A DNA stretch of 29,447 nt from IMG/VR virus record IMGVR_UViG_3300023172_000132, positions 1-29,447 of that record. One strand, 5' to 3'. Position 1 is the first letter of the stretch. Each line of letters begins with the position of its first letter. The DNA is from a virus. Shown here in pieces: positions 7,250-15,014 of this stretch. The position numbers were made by a program, and so were the translations under genes. Under the pieces are notes generated by a model. The model was not told where the DNA came from and did no database searches. It saw nothing but the letters and a program-made list of their open reading frames with translations.

Positions 7250-8094
7250 CTAAATTGTTGCCAGTAAGGTTCAGTTCTGGGAACTTTTAAATCATCTCTC
7301 TTACTCTTTCCAAGTGTTTTTCTACCACCCTTGAGATGATCAAGATATGCTCCCCAATCACTATTAATTAATGGATGTCCTTCTCCCTTAGAAGTATTAG
7401 GACTTGCTCTAAGGTCACCTAAGTTTTCAGACCAACTTAGTTGATTTAGATTATTAAATCTCTGTCTAACTATATCAAATACATAACTATCATGCCATTC
7501 AGCCATCGAAAATATTCCGCCAGTTCCTTCAGCATCATCGTAAACTCTTTGAAATTCTTTTAAAAATTCTTTTGTATTATCACTGTTTAATCTCATTGCG
7601 TATAGTCCACACTCGCTATACTTTCCTTTCCTTCCAAGATAACACAGTTCTTTTTTTCCAGGAAGAAATCTTCCAAGATCTTTTAATGTAATTTTACTAT
7701 GACAGAAAGTGTCAGCATCCATCCAAAACAACCAATCGCTGCCACACTCATTAGCACAGGAAAATATACTATAAACCTTGTGTGCAAATCTAATAGCATT
7801 CCATTTAAATCCTTTACCGCTATCTCTTCTTTTATTTCTTATCGGATCAGAACTAACATCACCATTTGCCTTAGGAACATTTTTCCATCTCTCCTTAAAG
7901 GCCACAAGTTCCGGACTTGCAGAATGAAGGTCCTTGATTATTAAATTAGGTGCCGATTCTTCCACCTGACAGTCTTCTGCATATACATACAATTTAATTT
8001 CTTCTGGCCAGTTTTCTAAAAAGGATTTAATCATCCTCTTTCCATATAAATCATATCCAGGCTTATGAAATGTTGTTACTACACTTATACTCAT
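7246..8094 (-). CDS. GT-A-like glycosyltransferase, paralogue of the gene at 13588
   Basis: A 282-residue predicted transferase. It starts with a GT-A-like strand (MSISVVTTFH), has a probable metal-binding DAD at 126-128 in WLFWMDADTF, and the block YLGRKGKYSECGLYA followed by EWHDSYVFD. The same blocks occur in the 13588 product (YLGRKGNYSECGFLA, ETHDSFLFD), and KNVPKANG matches its KDHPKANG, so the two are homologues. I start at ATG 8094, which forms an ATGA overlap with the preceding minus-strand stop and has GGAAGAAAG upstream; an ATG at 8109 is less likely. The exact family and sugar are not identified. Confidence 0.75.
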   Translation of the reverse strand: MSISVVTTFHKPGYDLYGKRMIKSFLENWPEEIKLYVYAEDCQVEESAPNLIIKDLHSASPELVAFKERWKNVPKANGDVSSDPIRNKRRDSGKGFKWNAIRFAHKVYSIFSCANECGSDWLFWMDADTFCHSKITLKDLGRFLPGKKELCYLGRKGKYSECGLYAMRLNSDNTKEFLKEFQRVYDDAEGTGGIFSMAEWHDSYVFDIVRQRFNNLNQLSWSENLGDLRASPNTSKGEGHPLINSDWGAYLDHLKGGRKTLGKSKRDDLKVPRTEPYWQQFS

Positions 8095-8489
8095 TGCACT
8101 TTCTTCCATACATGAAAATTTTTACTTTGTTCTACTGCTCTATATCCTATTCTATATAAATTTTCAGTATATCCCCTTGGGATAACTTCTTTTCCCTGAA
8201 CAATAATATCAGGTTTAGCATTTGTTAAAAGTTGACCAATCTCGTCTAATACTTTTACCCTATCAAGATCCACAAAAACAATCGACGTGTTTGATAAAGA
8301 TAATGTGGAACGAACATCTGTTCTATAAATTAAATTTTTTCTTTTATAGGACGGAATTTCTCCTCCACACACAAATACTGTTTTATATATATCAAATAAA
8401 TCAGCAAGATGTCCAAACGCAGTTCCGAAAACTACGGCATCCAAGGGAGGTCTGGTCATTTTGGTAACTCTTTTTGTAAACTTGGTCAT
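8091..8489 (-). CDS. Unknown protein, possible methyltransferase-like fold
   Basis: A 132-residue protein I do not recognise. It alternates hydrophobic strands and helices (DAVVFGTAFGHLADLF, KTVFVCGG, NTSIVFVDLDRVKVL, PDIIVQGKEV, YRAVEQSKNFHVWK), which would fit a small Rossmann-like domain. The order FGxAFGH, VDLD, then a late strand resembles a reduced SAM-methyltransferase, but the glycine-rich motif is not canonical. Start ATG 8489 lies 25 bases after a perfect T4-late box on the minus strand; ATG 8459 is an alternative. It is translationally coupled to the GT-A-like gene downstream, so a part in the same glycan pathway is plausible. Confidence 0.6.
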   Translation of the reverse strand: MTKFTKRVTKMTRPPLDAVVFGTAFGHLADLFDIYKTVFVCGGEIPSYKRKNLIYRTDVRSTLSLSNTSIVFVDLDRVKVLDEIGQLLTNAKPDIIVQGKEVIPRGYTENLYRIGYRAVEQSKNFHVWKKVQ

Positions 8490-8497
8490 CTTTTTCA

Positions 8498-8505
8498 GTT
8501 AAATA
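8498..8505 (+). promoter_or_regulatory. T4-late-type promoter box (plus)
   Basis: GTTAAATA followed directly by CTATG resembles the extended T4 late consensus TATAAATACTATT. It would give a leader of about 20 bases carrying AGGAAA before the ATG at 8531. Confidence 0.42.
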
Positions 8506-8514
8506 CTATGCGAA

Positions 8515-8522
8515 TATTTATA
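8515..8522 (-). promoter_or_regulatory. T4 late promoter box, perfect match (minus)
   Basis: On the minus strand this reads TATAAATA, identical to the T4 late promoter box. It lies 25 bases before the start of the minus-strand gene at 8489. Together with the plus-strand box at 8498 it fills a 41-bp divergent intergenic region. Confidence 0.6.
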
Positions 8523-8530
8523 GGAAACCA

Positions 8531-9388
8531 ATGAAGTTCAAACTCTATCGTGAATACGGTGCACTCAATAGTCCACAAGTTTTTAATGCATTTGAATTAG
8601 GATTGAAAGCATTAGGACACGAAATAGTAAACAAAGACGAAGATGTATCGGTCATATGGTCAGTTCTCTGGCATGGCAGGATGGCGTCAAATCTAAATGT
8701 TTATCATGAGTGTAAACAAAAAAATAGACCTTTACTAATTATTGAAGTTGGTAATTTTAAAAGAAATATCACCTGGAGAATATGTCTCGATCATATTAAC
8801 GGATTAGGAGAATTTGCTAACGATGAAAATCTTGATGCCGACCGTCCTAAAAAATTAGGCATTGAACTAAAACCATTTAATGAAAAAAGAAAAAAAGCAA
8901 TACTGATTGCAACACAGCATAACAAGAGTTTACAATGGGAGGGAATGCCGACCATGAGCAACTGGGTTTCAAATTTAATTGAGACAATTCAAAGAAAATG
9001 TGAATACCCCATCTACATCAGACCTCATCCTCGATGTCCTCTTCCTGGAATAGAACACGAATACAGAAATGTTTTTAGACAAACTCCTCAACACATTAGA
9101 GGAAGTTATGATGACTTTGATATTGATTATGATTATCATGTCGTAATAAATCATAACAGCGGACCCCCCATACATGCAGCAATTGCTGGAACTCCGGTCA
9201 TTTGTGATAGTTCAAGTTTAGCACATCCAGTTTCTTGTACAATGGATGACATTAAAGATCCATATCTTCCTGATAGAGAAGATTGGCTTATAAAATTATC
9301 TCACGCCGAGTGGACATTAGAGGAAATTTCTAACGGAATTCCAGTAAAACGGTTAGAAAAAAGCATTCTAAAACAAATTAATTCTTGA
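8531..9388 (+). CDS. KpsS/KpsC-like putative glycosyltransferase, paralogue 5 (subfamily B)
   Basis: A 285-residue protein with the subfamily B plan: an N-terminal Rossmann-like region (DVSVIWSVLWHGRM, PLLIIEVGNFKR), the donor-site motif YIRPHPRCPL, then VINHNSGPPIHAAIAGTPVI where the usual NSNAAVES block is altered to NSGPPIHA, and SCTMDDIKDPYLPDREDW, ending in AEWTLEEISNGIPV. The conserved C-terminal block supports common ancestry with the copies at 6326 and 15011. Ribosome binding site AGGAAA precedes ATG 8531. It stands alone between the minus-strand pair and the promoter of the uvsW unit, and is probably driven by the late box at 8498. Confidence 0.74.
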   Translation: MKFKLYREYGALNSPQVFNAFELGLKALGHEIVNKDEDVSVIWSVLWHGRMASNLNVYHECKQKNRPLLIIEVGNFKRNITWRICLDHINGLGEFANDENLDADRPKKLGIELKPFNEKRKKAILIATQHNKSLQWEGMPTMSNWVSNLIETIQRKCEYPIYIRPHPRCPLPGIEHEYRNVFRQTPQHIRGSYDDFDIDYDYHVVINHNSGPPIHAAIAGTPVICDSSSLAHPVSCTMDDIKDPYLPDREDWLIKLSHAEWTLEEISNGIPVKRLEKSILKQINS

Positions 9389-9413
9389 TTTGTTTTTCCA
9401 AACACTGTATAAT
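9385..9413 (+). promoter_or_regulatory. Sigma70-type promoter for the 9420-uvsW unit
   Basis: TTGATT (9385-9390), a 17-bp spacer and a perfect TATAAT (9408-9413). Six bases then separate the -10 box from ATG 9420, so the usual start site seven bases after the -10 box would coincide with the A of the start codon. The -35 lies over the stop region of the preceding gene. Confidence 0.72.
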
Positions 9414-9419
9414 GTAGTT

Positions 9420-10595
9420 ATGGCAATTAGATACATAGAAGACATTTTTATAGATTTTGCTGATACCTTATCACAAAATGGTATTGGAATACAACCTCAT
9501 GACAGGTCAGCAACCTATAGTTTCTATCAAAATATAAGAGACGGAAATCAAATTACGCAGAACCAAGCAAATTATATTCTTAAGTTGCTTGACAAGTACA
9601 AGAATGTCGTAGAACCTTATTTTAATTATAAGGACGATATTATAAATCCCATATGGAAAAAACCATTTAGAGTTTTAGATCTTTCTAAAAAAATATGGGT
9701 GGAAAATGACGATGGGTCTGTATGGGTATGTTTAAAATTTCCATACCAACTCAAGGAAACGTTTGAGGAAGAATTTAAGGATACGCTGTATGATAGAACT
9801 CACATATGGGATCAACAAAGAAGAATAAGAAAGTGTTCTCTTTATGAATGGAATTTGATAGCACTTTATGAATTTGCTAAGAAGCACGAATTTGAAATTG
9901 ACGACACGTTTGTTGAAGCAATGTCCTTAGTAGAGGAAGTATGGAATAATCAAGAATCCTTTATTAAAAAATCCATGATTAAAAATTCTGAAGTTATTTT
10001 AAAAAATGCCACGGACGAATCTCTTGAATATTTTCAAACGCACAAAATTGGTAATATACAGAATGATTTGATGTTGGCTAAATCAATGGGGCATTGTTTT
10101 GACGGTCCTACAAATACCATTGTGGAAAAAATTTGTTCAAATGAAACAAATCATTTCTGGATTAAAAATCAAAAACAATTGCTTGAATTAGTTTATAGCG
10201 TGGAAGGAAAGACCTGTATAATTTTAGATAGAACGAGCAACGTTGAGGAATGGATTAAATCTTTATCGGAAGTTATTGAAAATGAAAATTACAATCCAAA
10301 AGATTTCAGAGTCTGTTTTAGAACTTCCAATAAAGACAATCCAGAATTTAACGATTGGGTTAGAGATAAAGGTTTTGGAGGAAAAATCGACACCGCAAAG
10401 GTATTAATATTTCAATTTAAACCAGCAAAGTGGTTGTTTAAATCGCAAAACTATGCTACAATAGTAGCAAGTAATAATTTATATCCGACAACTAATACAA
10501 CGGTAAGAGCCATGTTTAAATCTCATCCTTGTGTTTTATATGTTGGAGACATACAACCGTCAATGAATAGGAAGGAAAATATTGTCGAACTGTAA
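9420..10595 (+). CDS. Conserved-type phage protein upstream of uvsW, function unknown
   Basis: A 391-residue protein. The N-terminal segment ITQNQANYILKLLDKYK resembles a short helical motif I have seen in several phage replication proteins, followed by PFRVLDLSKKIWVE and WVCLKFPYQLKETF. The C-terminal third has alternating strands (TCIILDRTS, FRVCFRTS, AKVLIFQF, YATIVASNN, PCVLYVGD) that look like the second half of a helicase-type or Rossmann-like domain, but I find no Walker A or DEAD-type motif. A degenerate helicase-related protein or helicase partner is possible. Start is ATG 9420; the longer TTG-initiated frame from 9390 would run through the promoter. It overlaps uvsW by 14 bp. Confidence 0.68.
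   Translation: MAIRYIEDIFIDFADTLSQNGIGIQPHDRSATYSFYQNIRDGNQITQNQANYILKLLDKYKNVVEPYFNYKDDIINPIWKKPFRVLDLSKKIWVENDDGSVWVCLKFPYQLKETFEEEFKDTLYDRTHIWDQQRRIRKCSLYEWNLIALYEFAKKHEFEIDDTFVEAMSLVEEVWNNQESFIKKSMIKNSEVILKNATDESLEYFQTHKIGNIQNDLMLAKSMGHCFDGPTNTIVEKICSNETNHFWIKNQKQLLELVYSVEGKTCIILDRTSNVEEWIKSLSEVIENENYNPKDFRVCFRTSNKDNPEFNDWVRDKGFGGKIDTAKVLIFQFKPAKWLFKSQNYATIVASNNLYPTTNTTVRAMFKSHPCVLYVGDIQPSMNRKENIVEL
10569..10576 (+). promoter_or_regulatory. Strong ribosome binding site deciding a TTG start for uvsW
   Basis: AGGAAGGA lies five bases before TTG 10582. An in-frame stop at 10564-10566 rules out any upstream start, and no ATG occurs before the conserved N-terminus, so the TTG is the best start. 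Confidence 0.7.
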
Positions 10596-12036
10596 ACTTA
10601 TAATAAAGGATGAAGTCAACATCAAATTTGAAGGGTTGGCTGTTGAGACACGAAGAAAGATCGTTAATAAATTAAAATACGATCTGCCTTATGCTCGACA
10701 CATGCCAGCATTTAAACTTGGAAGATGGGACGGAACCGTAAGTTTCTTTGGTATTGGTGGCAATGGATTTCTTGCACACCTTGACATCATATTACCTATA
10801 GTTGAGAATGACGGTTATGATATTGAAGTTATTGATAACAGAAATAACGAACAATTTTCTTTTGATGAAATAACTGAAAACTATTGGGCAGATCAAAATA
10901 AAGTATGGCCAAAAGGACATCAACTTGAAGGCCAGCCTATCGTACTAAGAGATTATCAGTATGATGTTGTTAATCAGTTTTTAAAAAATCCACAATCTTT
11001 ACAAGAAGTTGCGACAGGTGCTGGTAAAACAATTACCACAGCAACGTTAAGCCATTTATGCGAGCCGTATGGTCGAACTATGGTAATTGTTCCTAATAAG
11101 AGTCTTGTGGTACAAACCGAAGAAGACTATAAAAACTTAGGATTGGATGTTGGTGTATATTTTGGTGACCGCAAAGAATTAAATCATACACACACAATTT
11201 GTACTTGGCAAAGTCTTAATGTATTAGACAAAAAGAGTTATGATAGCGATAGTTTAACACTCGCAGAATTTACAGAAGGTGTAAGAGCTGTCATAATTGA
11301 TGAAGTCCATCAAGCCAAAGCCGATGTTCTTAAAAAGTTACTAACAGTTAATTTTAGAAATGCGCCTATTAGATGGGGATTAACTGGAACCGTACCAAAG
11401 GAACAATGGGAATTCCAAGGCATACTTGCAGGAATAGGTCCGGTGATTAACAATGTATCCGCACACGATCTACAGGAAAAAGGAGTGCTGGCTAAACTTG
11501 ACATACAAATACTACAAACAAAGGATATTGAAGAATTCCGTAACTATCAGGAAGAATATACTTGGTTAGTTACTGACGAGAAAAGATTAAGATACATCGG
11601 TGATCATGTAAAAGCGGTTGCTAAGAATGGTAACACGCTTGTCTTGGTCAATAGAATCGATACTGGCAAAAAACTATTAAAGAACGTACCGGAAGCAACA
11701 TTTATTAAGGGAGATGTGAAACTTGACGAACGCAAAGAACAGTATGACGAAATTAAAACTTCGGATGGTAAAATCATTATTGCCACTTACGGTGTTGCTG
11801 CTGTGGGTATTAATATTCCAAGAATTTTTAATCTCGTCCTCATTGAGCCTGGCAAGTCTTTTGTTAGAGTAATTCAAAGTATAGGCCGCGGAATTAGAAA
11901 AGCAGAAGACAAAGACTTTGTGCAAATTTGGGATATAACATCAACCTGCAAATATGCAAAAAGACATTTAACAGAAAGAAAAAGATTTTATAGAGAGGCG
12001 AAATATCCTCACACAGTCACAAAGGTAAACATATGA
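10582..12036 (+). CDS. uvsW: UvsW superfamily 2 helicase
   Basis: RNA-DNA and DNA-DNA helicase of the T4 UvsW type, which unwinds R-loops and branched DNA and helps the switch to recombination-dependent replication. The 484 residues carry an N-terminal UvsW-like domain (FKLGRWDGTVSFF, comparable with the T4 YGNWDGRIRLL segment), Walker A ATGAGKT at 144-150, DEVH at 240-243, LTGT at 267-270, and motif VI QSIGRGIRK around 432-440. Length is close to T4 UvsW (about 500 aa). Translation begins at TTG with a strong upstream ribosome binding site. The stop overlaps the FkbM methyltransferase start by 4 bp. Confidence 0.95.
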   Translation: MSNCKLIIKDEVNIKFEGLAVETRRKIVNKLKYDLPYARHMPAFKLGRWDGTVSFFGIGGNGFLAHLDIILPIVENDGYDIEVIDNRNNEQFSFDEITENYWADQNKVWPKGHQLEGQPIVLRDYQYDVVNQFLKNPQSLQEVATGAGKTITTATLSHLCEPYGRTMVIVPNKSLVVQTEEDYKNLGLDVGVYFGDRKELNHTHTICTWQSLNVLDKKSYDSDSLTLAEFTEGVRAVIIDEVHQAKADVLKKLLTVNFRNAPIRWGLTGTVPKEQWEFQGILAGIGPVINNVSAHDLQEKGVLAKLDIQILQTKDIEEFRNYQEEYTWLVTDEKRLRYIGDHVKAVAKNGNTLVLVNRIDTGKKLLKNVPEATFIKGDVKLDERKEQYDEIKTSDGKIIIATYGVAAVGINIPRIFNLVLIEPGKSFVRVIQSIGRGIRKAEDKDFVQIWDITSTCKYAKRHLTERKRFYREAKYPHTVTKVNI

Positions 12037-12671
12037 ACAGATATCCAATAGAGCCAACATCATTCAAAGAAAATCCTTATAGTTGGGATTGGTATGAAAA
12101 GGATTATTTTATTAGCAAGGATGGAGTTGGAGAATATCCAGAACATCATTGTAAAGTAACCTGGATTGAAAGTTTGCCTTTTATTACTAACAGAAGGAAC
12201 GCTGTTGATATAGGGTGTAGAGATGGTGAATATGCAAGATATCTCCATAAAGATTTTGAGCATGTATTTTGTTTTGATTATAGAAGAAGAAAACTTTTTC
12301 ATAAAAATGTTGATTTAAAAAAAATTACACACTTCAAGTGTGCATTAGGAGACAAGCATGCCGTGGAAAAAGTTAGTGGTGGAGGAAGTATGACCACTGG
12401 AAAAATTCCTAAGGAAAAATGGTATGATGAACAATTTTATACACTTGACGAATTTAATTTAGAGAATGTTGATTACATTAAGATAGACGTAGATGGTTAC
12501 GAATTAAAAGTTTTAAAAGGCTGCATAGAAACTATTCAAAAATTCAATCCTATACTTGTAATTGAACAGGAGCGTGGCGAGGAAAGAGCGATAAAATGGT
12601 GTGAGGATCTTGGGTACGAAATTGCTGCCTGGGATAACACTCACAGAAATGTTATAATGAGGAAAAAATAA
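12033..12671 (+). CDS. FkbM-family SAM-dependent methyltransferase
   Basis: A 212-residue class I methyltransferase. Motif I is VDIGCRDGEY at 58-67 and the FkbM-type block YIKIDVDGYELKVLKG is at about 148-163, followed by PILVIEQ. FkbM enzymes O-methylate sugars or related hydroxyl groups, and in phages and bacteria they are common in polysaccharide clusters. It is inserted directly behind uvsW with a 4-bp overlap and followed by a 1-bp overlap with a conserved phage gene, so it appears to be a cargo gene within the replication operon. The acceptor is unknown. Confidence 0.85.
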   Translation: MNRYPIEPTSFKENPYSWDWYEKDYFISKDGVGEYPEHHCKVTWIESLPFITNRRNAVDIGCRDGEYARYLHKDFEHVFCFDYRRRKLFHKNVDLKKITHFKCALGDKHAVEKVSGGGSMTTGKIPKEKWYDEQFYTLDEFNLENVDYIKIDVDGYELKVLKGCIETIQKFNPILVIEQERGEERAIKWCEDLGYEIAAWDNTHRNVIMRKK

Positions 12672-13177
12672 TGAGAATATTGACTCTTGAAAATAGGGCA
12701 TTCGATTTAAACGAATTACCCGAAGAAGTTGACGAAGGAGCGAGATTTAGCGTACTTGATAATTCAACTCCAGCAGAGCCTGATTTCTTTTTTATGCCTT
12801 TAATTTTTTTAGAATCCTTTAATAGTCCGGCGATTCTAATGAAGATAGGTAAAGATGAAATTCAGATGCCGTTGGATTGGAGTATACTTGTAGGCGATAG
12901 CGAATGTGGATCGGACCCGGAAGTATTACCACTTACTTCAATAAATGAAAGAGGGTTTGAAGCATTTGCTATGAATCCTGTGAAGGGGTATAGACCGGAA
13001 TTTTTACCAATTGAAATTATAAACATCTATCAGGATGTTCGTTGGTATTTTCCAAAAATGAAAAATGGACAATTATTGACAGTGCCTTTAAATGACAATG
13101 AAAATCCGCACTGTGCTTATTTTGTCAAGGAAATAAGCAGGCAATCAGAAGTCGTTGACTTGGCTGCATTATTGTGA
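12671..13177 (+). CDS. Conserved-type T4-like marine phage protein, function unknown
   Basis: A 168-residue acidic protein with no motif I can assign. It starts MRILTLENRAFDLNELPEEVDEG and contains FFFMPLIFLESFNSPAI, QMPLDWSILVGDSECG, VLPLTSINERGF and VRWYFPKMKNGQLLTVPL. I recall proteins of this pattern beside replication genes in T4-like cyanophages, always unnamed; this is memory, not a search. It looks like a compact beta-rich domain. It overlaps the FkbM gene by one base, so it shares the uvsW transcript. Confidence 0.7.
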   Translation: MRILTLENRAFDLNELPEEVDEGARFSVLDNSTPAEPDFFFMPLIFLESFNSPAILMKIGKDEIQMPLDWSILVGDSECGSDPEVLPLTSINERGFEAFAMNPVKGYRPEFLPIEIINIYQDVRWYFPKMKNGQLLTVPLNDNENPHCAYFVKEISRQSEVVDLAALL

Positions 13178-13187
13178 TAATTATAGT
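13160..13187 (+). promoter_or_regulatory. Possible sigma70-type promoter before the cupin gene
   Basis: TTGGCT (13160-13165), 16-bp spacer and TATAGT (13182-13187). The start site would fall near 13194, giving a leader of about 22 bases with a strong AAGGAAGG ribosome binding site before ATG 13216. The -35 is imperfect. Confidence 0.4.
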
Positions 13188-13215
13188 AACAACGCCGAAA
13201 GGCAAGGAAGGATAA

Positions 13216-13578
13216 ATGACTATGAAAGCAGGAAAAATTTGGGGTCAGACGGAATTGATCCATGCAAACGGTGTGCTTGAGTTTCACCGTATTGAGTTTA
13301 AAAAAGGATATAAGTGTTCAGAACACGAGCATCGTTACAAGTGGAATGGCTTCTTTGTGGAGTCAGGCAAAATGATTGTGCGTGTATGGCAAGACGCTGA
13401 CCAAGAAGGCTTGGTAGATGAAACAGTCCTTGGTCCGGGTGAGTTCACACAAGTTAAGCCTGGTAAAATTCATCAGTTTGAAGGTGTAGAAGACGGTGTG
13501 GCATTTGAACTATACTGGGCAGAATTCAACCACGATGATATCGTAAGAAGAACGATTGGTACAGCAGTAAAAAAATAG
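13216..13578 (+). CDS. Single-domain cupin
   Basis: A 120-residue cupin. The first metal-binding cluster is SEHEHRYKWN with two histidines and a downstream glutamate, and the second is PGKIHQF with one histidine, separated by a GPGEFTQV turn, which is the normal two-motif cupin barrel. Cupins of this size act as sugar-phosphate isomerases or epimerases, dioxygenases or ligand binders; no closer assignment is possible. It has a strong ribosome binding site, unlike most overlapping neighbours, and uses CGT for several arginines, as uvsX and gp41 do, which suggests higher expression or a different history from the surrounding glycan genes. Confidence 0.82.
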   Translation: MTMKAGKIWGQTELIHANGVLEFHRIEFKKGYKCSEHEHRYKWNGFFVESGKMIVRVWQDADQEGLVDETVLGPGEFTQVKPGKIHQFEGVEDGVAFELYWAEFNHDDIVRRTIGTAVKK

Positions 13579-13587
13579 GTGAAGCGA

Positions 13588-14334
13588 ATGGAGTATAACG
13601 TACTCACAAGTGTTAATGCTCGTTACTGGAATGAAATTGCAAAACAAACAGTTACTGAATTAGATAAGAACTGGATTAAGGGTTCCAAGATATACCTATT
13701 CCACGAACTGGATGATAAAACTGTTGAGCAAGAAAAGAAAAATTTTAGTAATAGAGTAATTTGGATTGACCTTTACAAGGCAGTTCCTCGACTGCCTGAA
13801 TTTAAAGAAAAGTGGAAGGATCATCCAAAAGCAAACGGAACTATGGGGTGGAGACAGCATGCCATTAAATGGGTACACAAGACATTTCCATTACTACAAA
13901 CAGCATATGCACAGAAAGACGGTTGGTTAATATGGCTGGACTGCGATGCATTATGCTTTAAACCGATTGATAAACAATTCCTTGACACCGTGTGTAAACC
14001 TAACAAGATATTAGGATACCTTGGTAGAAAAGGAAATTACAGTGAGTGTGGTTTCCTTGCATTTAATCTCAACAAAAAAGAAACAAAAGATTTTATCGAA
14101 CACTGGAATAAAATTTACGATGGTGAATTTGTAAATATTAGTGAAACACACGATTCGTTCTTATTTGATGCTGTGAGAAAATCGTTTAACAAACCGGATT
14201 TATTTGATGATTTAAATGCACACTCAAAAACTAATAAGAATCCATTTGGCAACAGCCGAATAGGTTCGCACTTTTGGCACGGTAAGGGTGATGGAAAAGC
14301 CAAGCAATTAGCAAAGGCAAAATTAAGAAGATGA
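13588..14334 (+). CDS. GT-A-like glycosyltransferase, paralogue of the gene at 7246
   Basis: A 248-residue predicted transferase with a probable DxD (DCD at 118-120 in WLIWLDCDALCF), YLGRKGNYSECGFLAFNLN, and ETHDSFLFDAVRKSF. KEKWKDHPKANG and the two blocks after it match the minus-strand gene at 7246. I start at ATG 13588, with AGGTGAAG upstream, rather than the GTG at 13579 next to the cupin stop. The C-terminus ends in a basic stretch (KAKLRR) after an HFWHGKGDGKA segment that may be the GT8-like H-x-G-x-x-K closing motif. It overlaps the TylF-like gene by 4 bp. Confidence 0.78.
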   Translation: MEYNVLTSVNARYWNEIAKQTVTELDKNWIKGSKIYLFHELDDKTVEQEKKNFSNRVIWIDLYKAVPRLPEFKEKWKDHPKANGTMGWRQHAIKWVHKTFPLLQTAYAQKDGWLIWLDCDALCFKPIDKQFLDTVCKPNKILGYLGRKGNYSECGFLAFNLNKKETKDFIEHWNKIYDGEFVNISETHDSFLFDAVRKSFNKPDLFDDLNAHSKTNKNPFGNSRIGSHFWHGKGDGKAKQLAKAKLRR

Positions 14335-15014
14335 TAATAATTGATAAACACAACTACAACATACAGCACTTTCATGATGCTCAACAAATAACACAGAATA
14401 TTCCTTTTGAACAGATGAAGTTTGAATATGCTGTTAATGAAAGATTAAATCATTTGAAACATTCAATGGAGCAAGTAAAAATTGCTGGAAGTATATTGGA
14501 ATTTGGTGTTTATCAAGGTACTACTATCAACGAAATTAGTTCTTTCTTTTCAGAAGATACCGTGCATGGTTTTGATAGTTTTGAAGGATTGCCTGAGAAC
14601 TGGATTACACGAAATAAAGAAAGATACAAGAATAGAATTAAGCGTCCTAAGGGATTCTTTGCCTTAGATCAATTACCGGAAGTAAACAAAAATGTTAAAT
14701 TATGGAAGGGATGGTTTGATCAAACAATTATAAAATATAAGCAGGAAGAAAATCCAAAGCAGATTAAATTTCTTCATGTAGATGGTGATCTATATGGTAG
14801 TGCAAAAGTTATATTTGATAATTTGTCACACTGCATAATTCCTGGAACCATAATTGTATTCGATGAATTTTATCCTTGGGGTCCGACTGTTTATGACACA
14901 TGGGCCGATCACGAATACTTGGCGTTTAAAGAATTTGTTGAAAAAGAAAATAGACAGTTTACAATTATAAGCAGGAATAATCATCAACAAACTTGTGTAA
15001 AAATTATTAAATGA
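14331..15014 (+). CDS. TylF/MycF-like O-methyltransferase
   Basis: A 227-residue class I methyltransferase of the macrocin-O-methyltransferase type, which methylates sugar hydroxyls using SAM and a divalent metal. Motif I ILEFGVYQGTT is at 55-65, HGFDSFEGLPENW at 79-91 is diagnostic of the family, the metal-site block HVDGDLY is at 149-155, and IIVFDEFYPWGP follows at 174-185. Length is normal for the family (220-260 aa). It overlaps both neighbours by 4 bp, between a GT-A-like and a KpsS-like gene, which makes a sugar substrate likely. Confidence 0.88.
   Translation: MIIIDKHNYNIQHFHDAQQITQNIPFEQMKFEYAVNERLNHLKHSMEQVKIAGSILEFGVYQGTTINEISSFFSEDTVHGFDSFEGLPENWITRNKERYKNRIKRPKGFFALDQLPEVNKNVKLWKGWFDQTIIKYKQEENPKQIKFLHVDGDLYGSAKVIFDNLSHCIIPGTIIVFDEFYPWGPTVYDTWADHEYLAFKEFVEKENRQFTIISRNNHQQTCVKIIK

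Noticed and set aside
9390-9419. TTG-initiated longer form of the gene before uvsW
   Set aside because: The added codons lie over the -10 box and spacer of a strong sigma70-type promoter; ATG 9420 is the better start.
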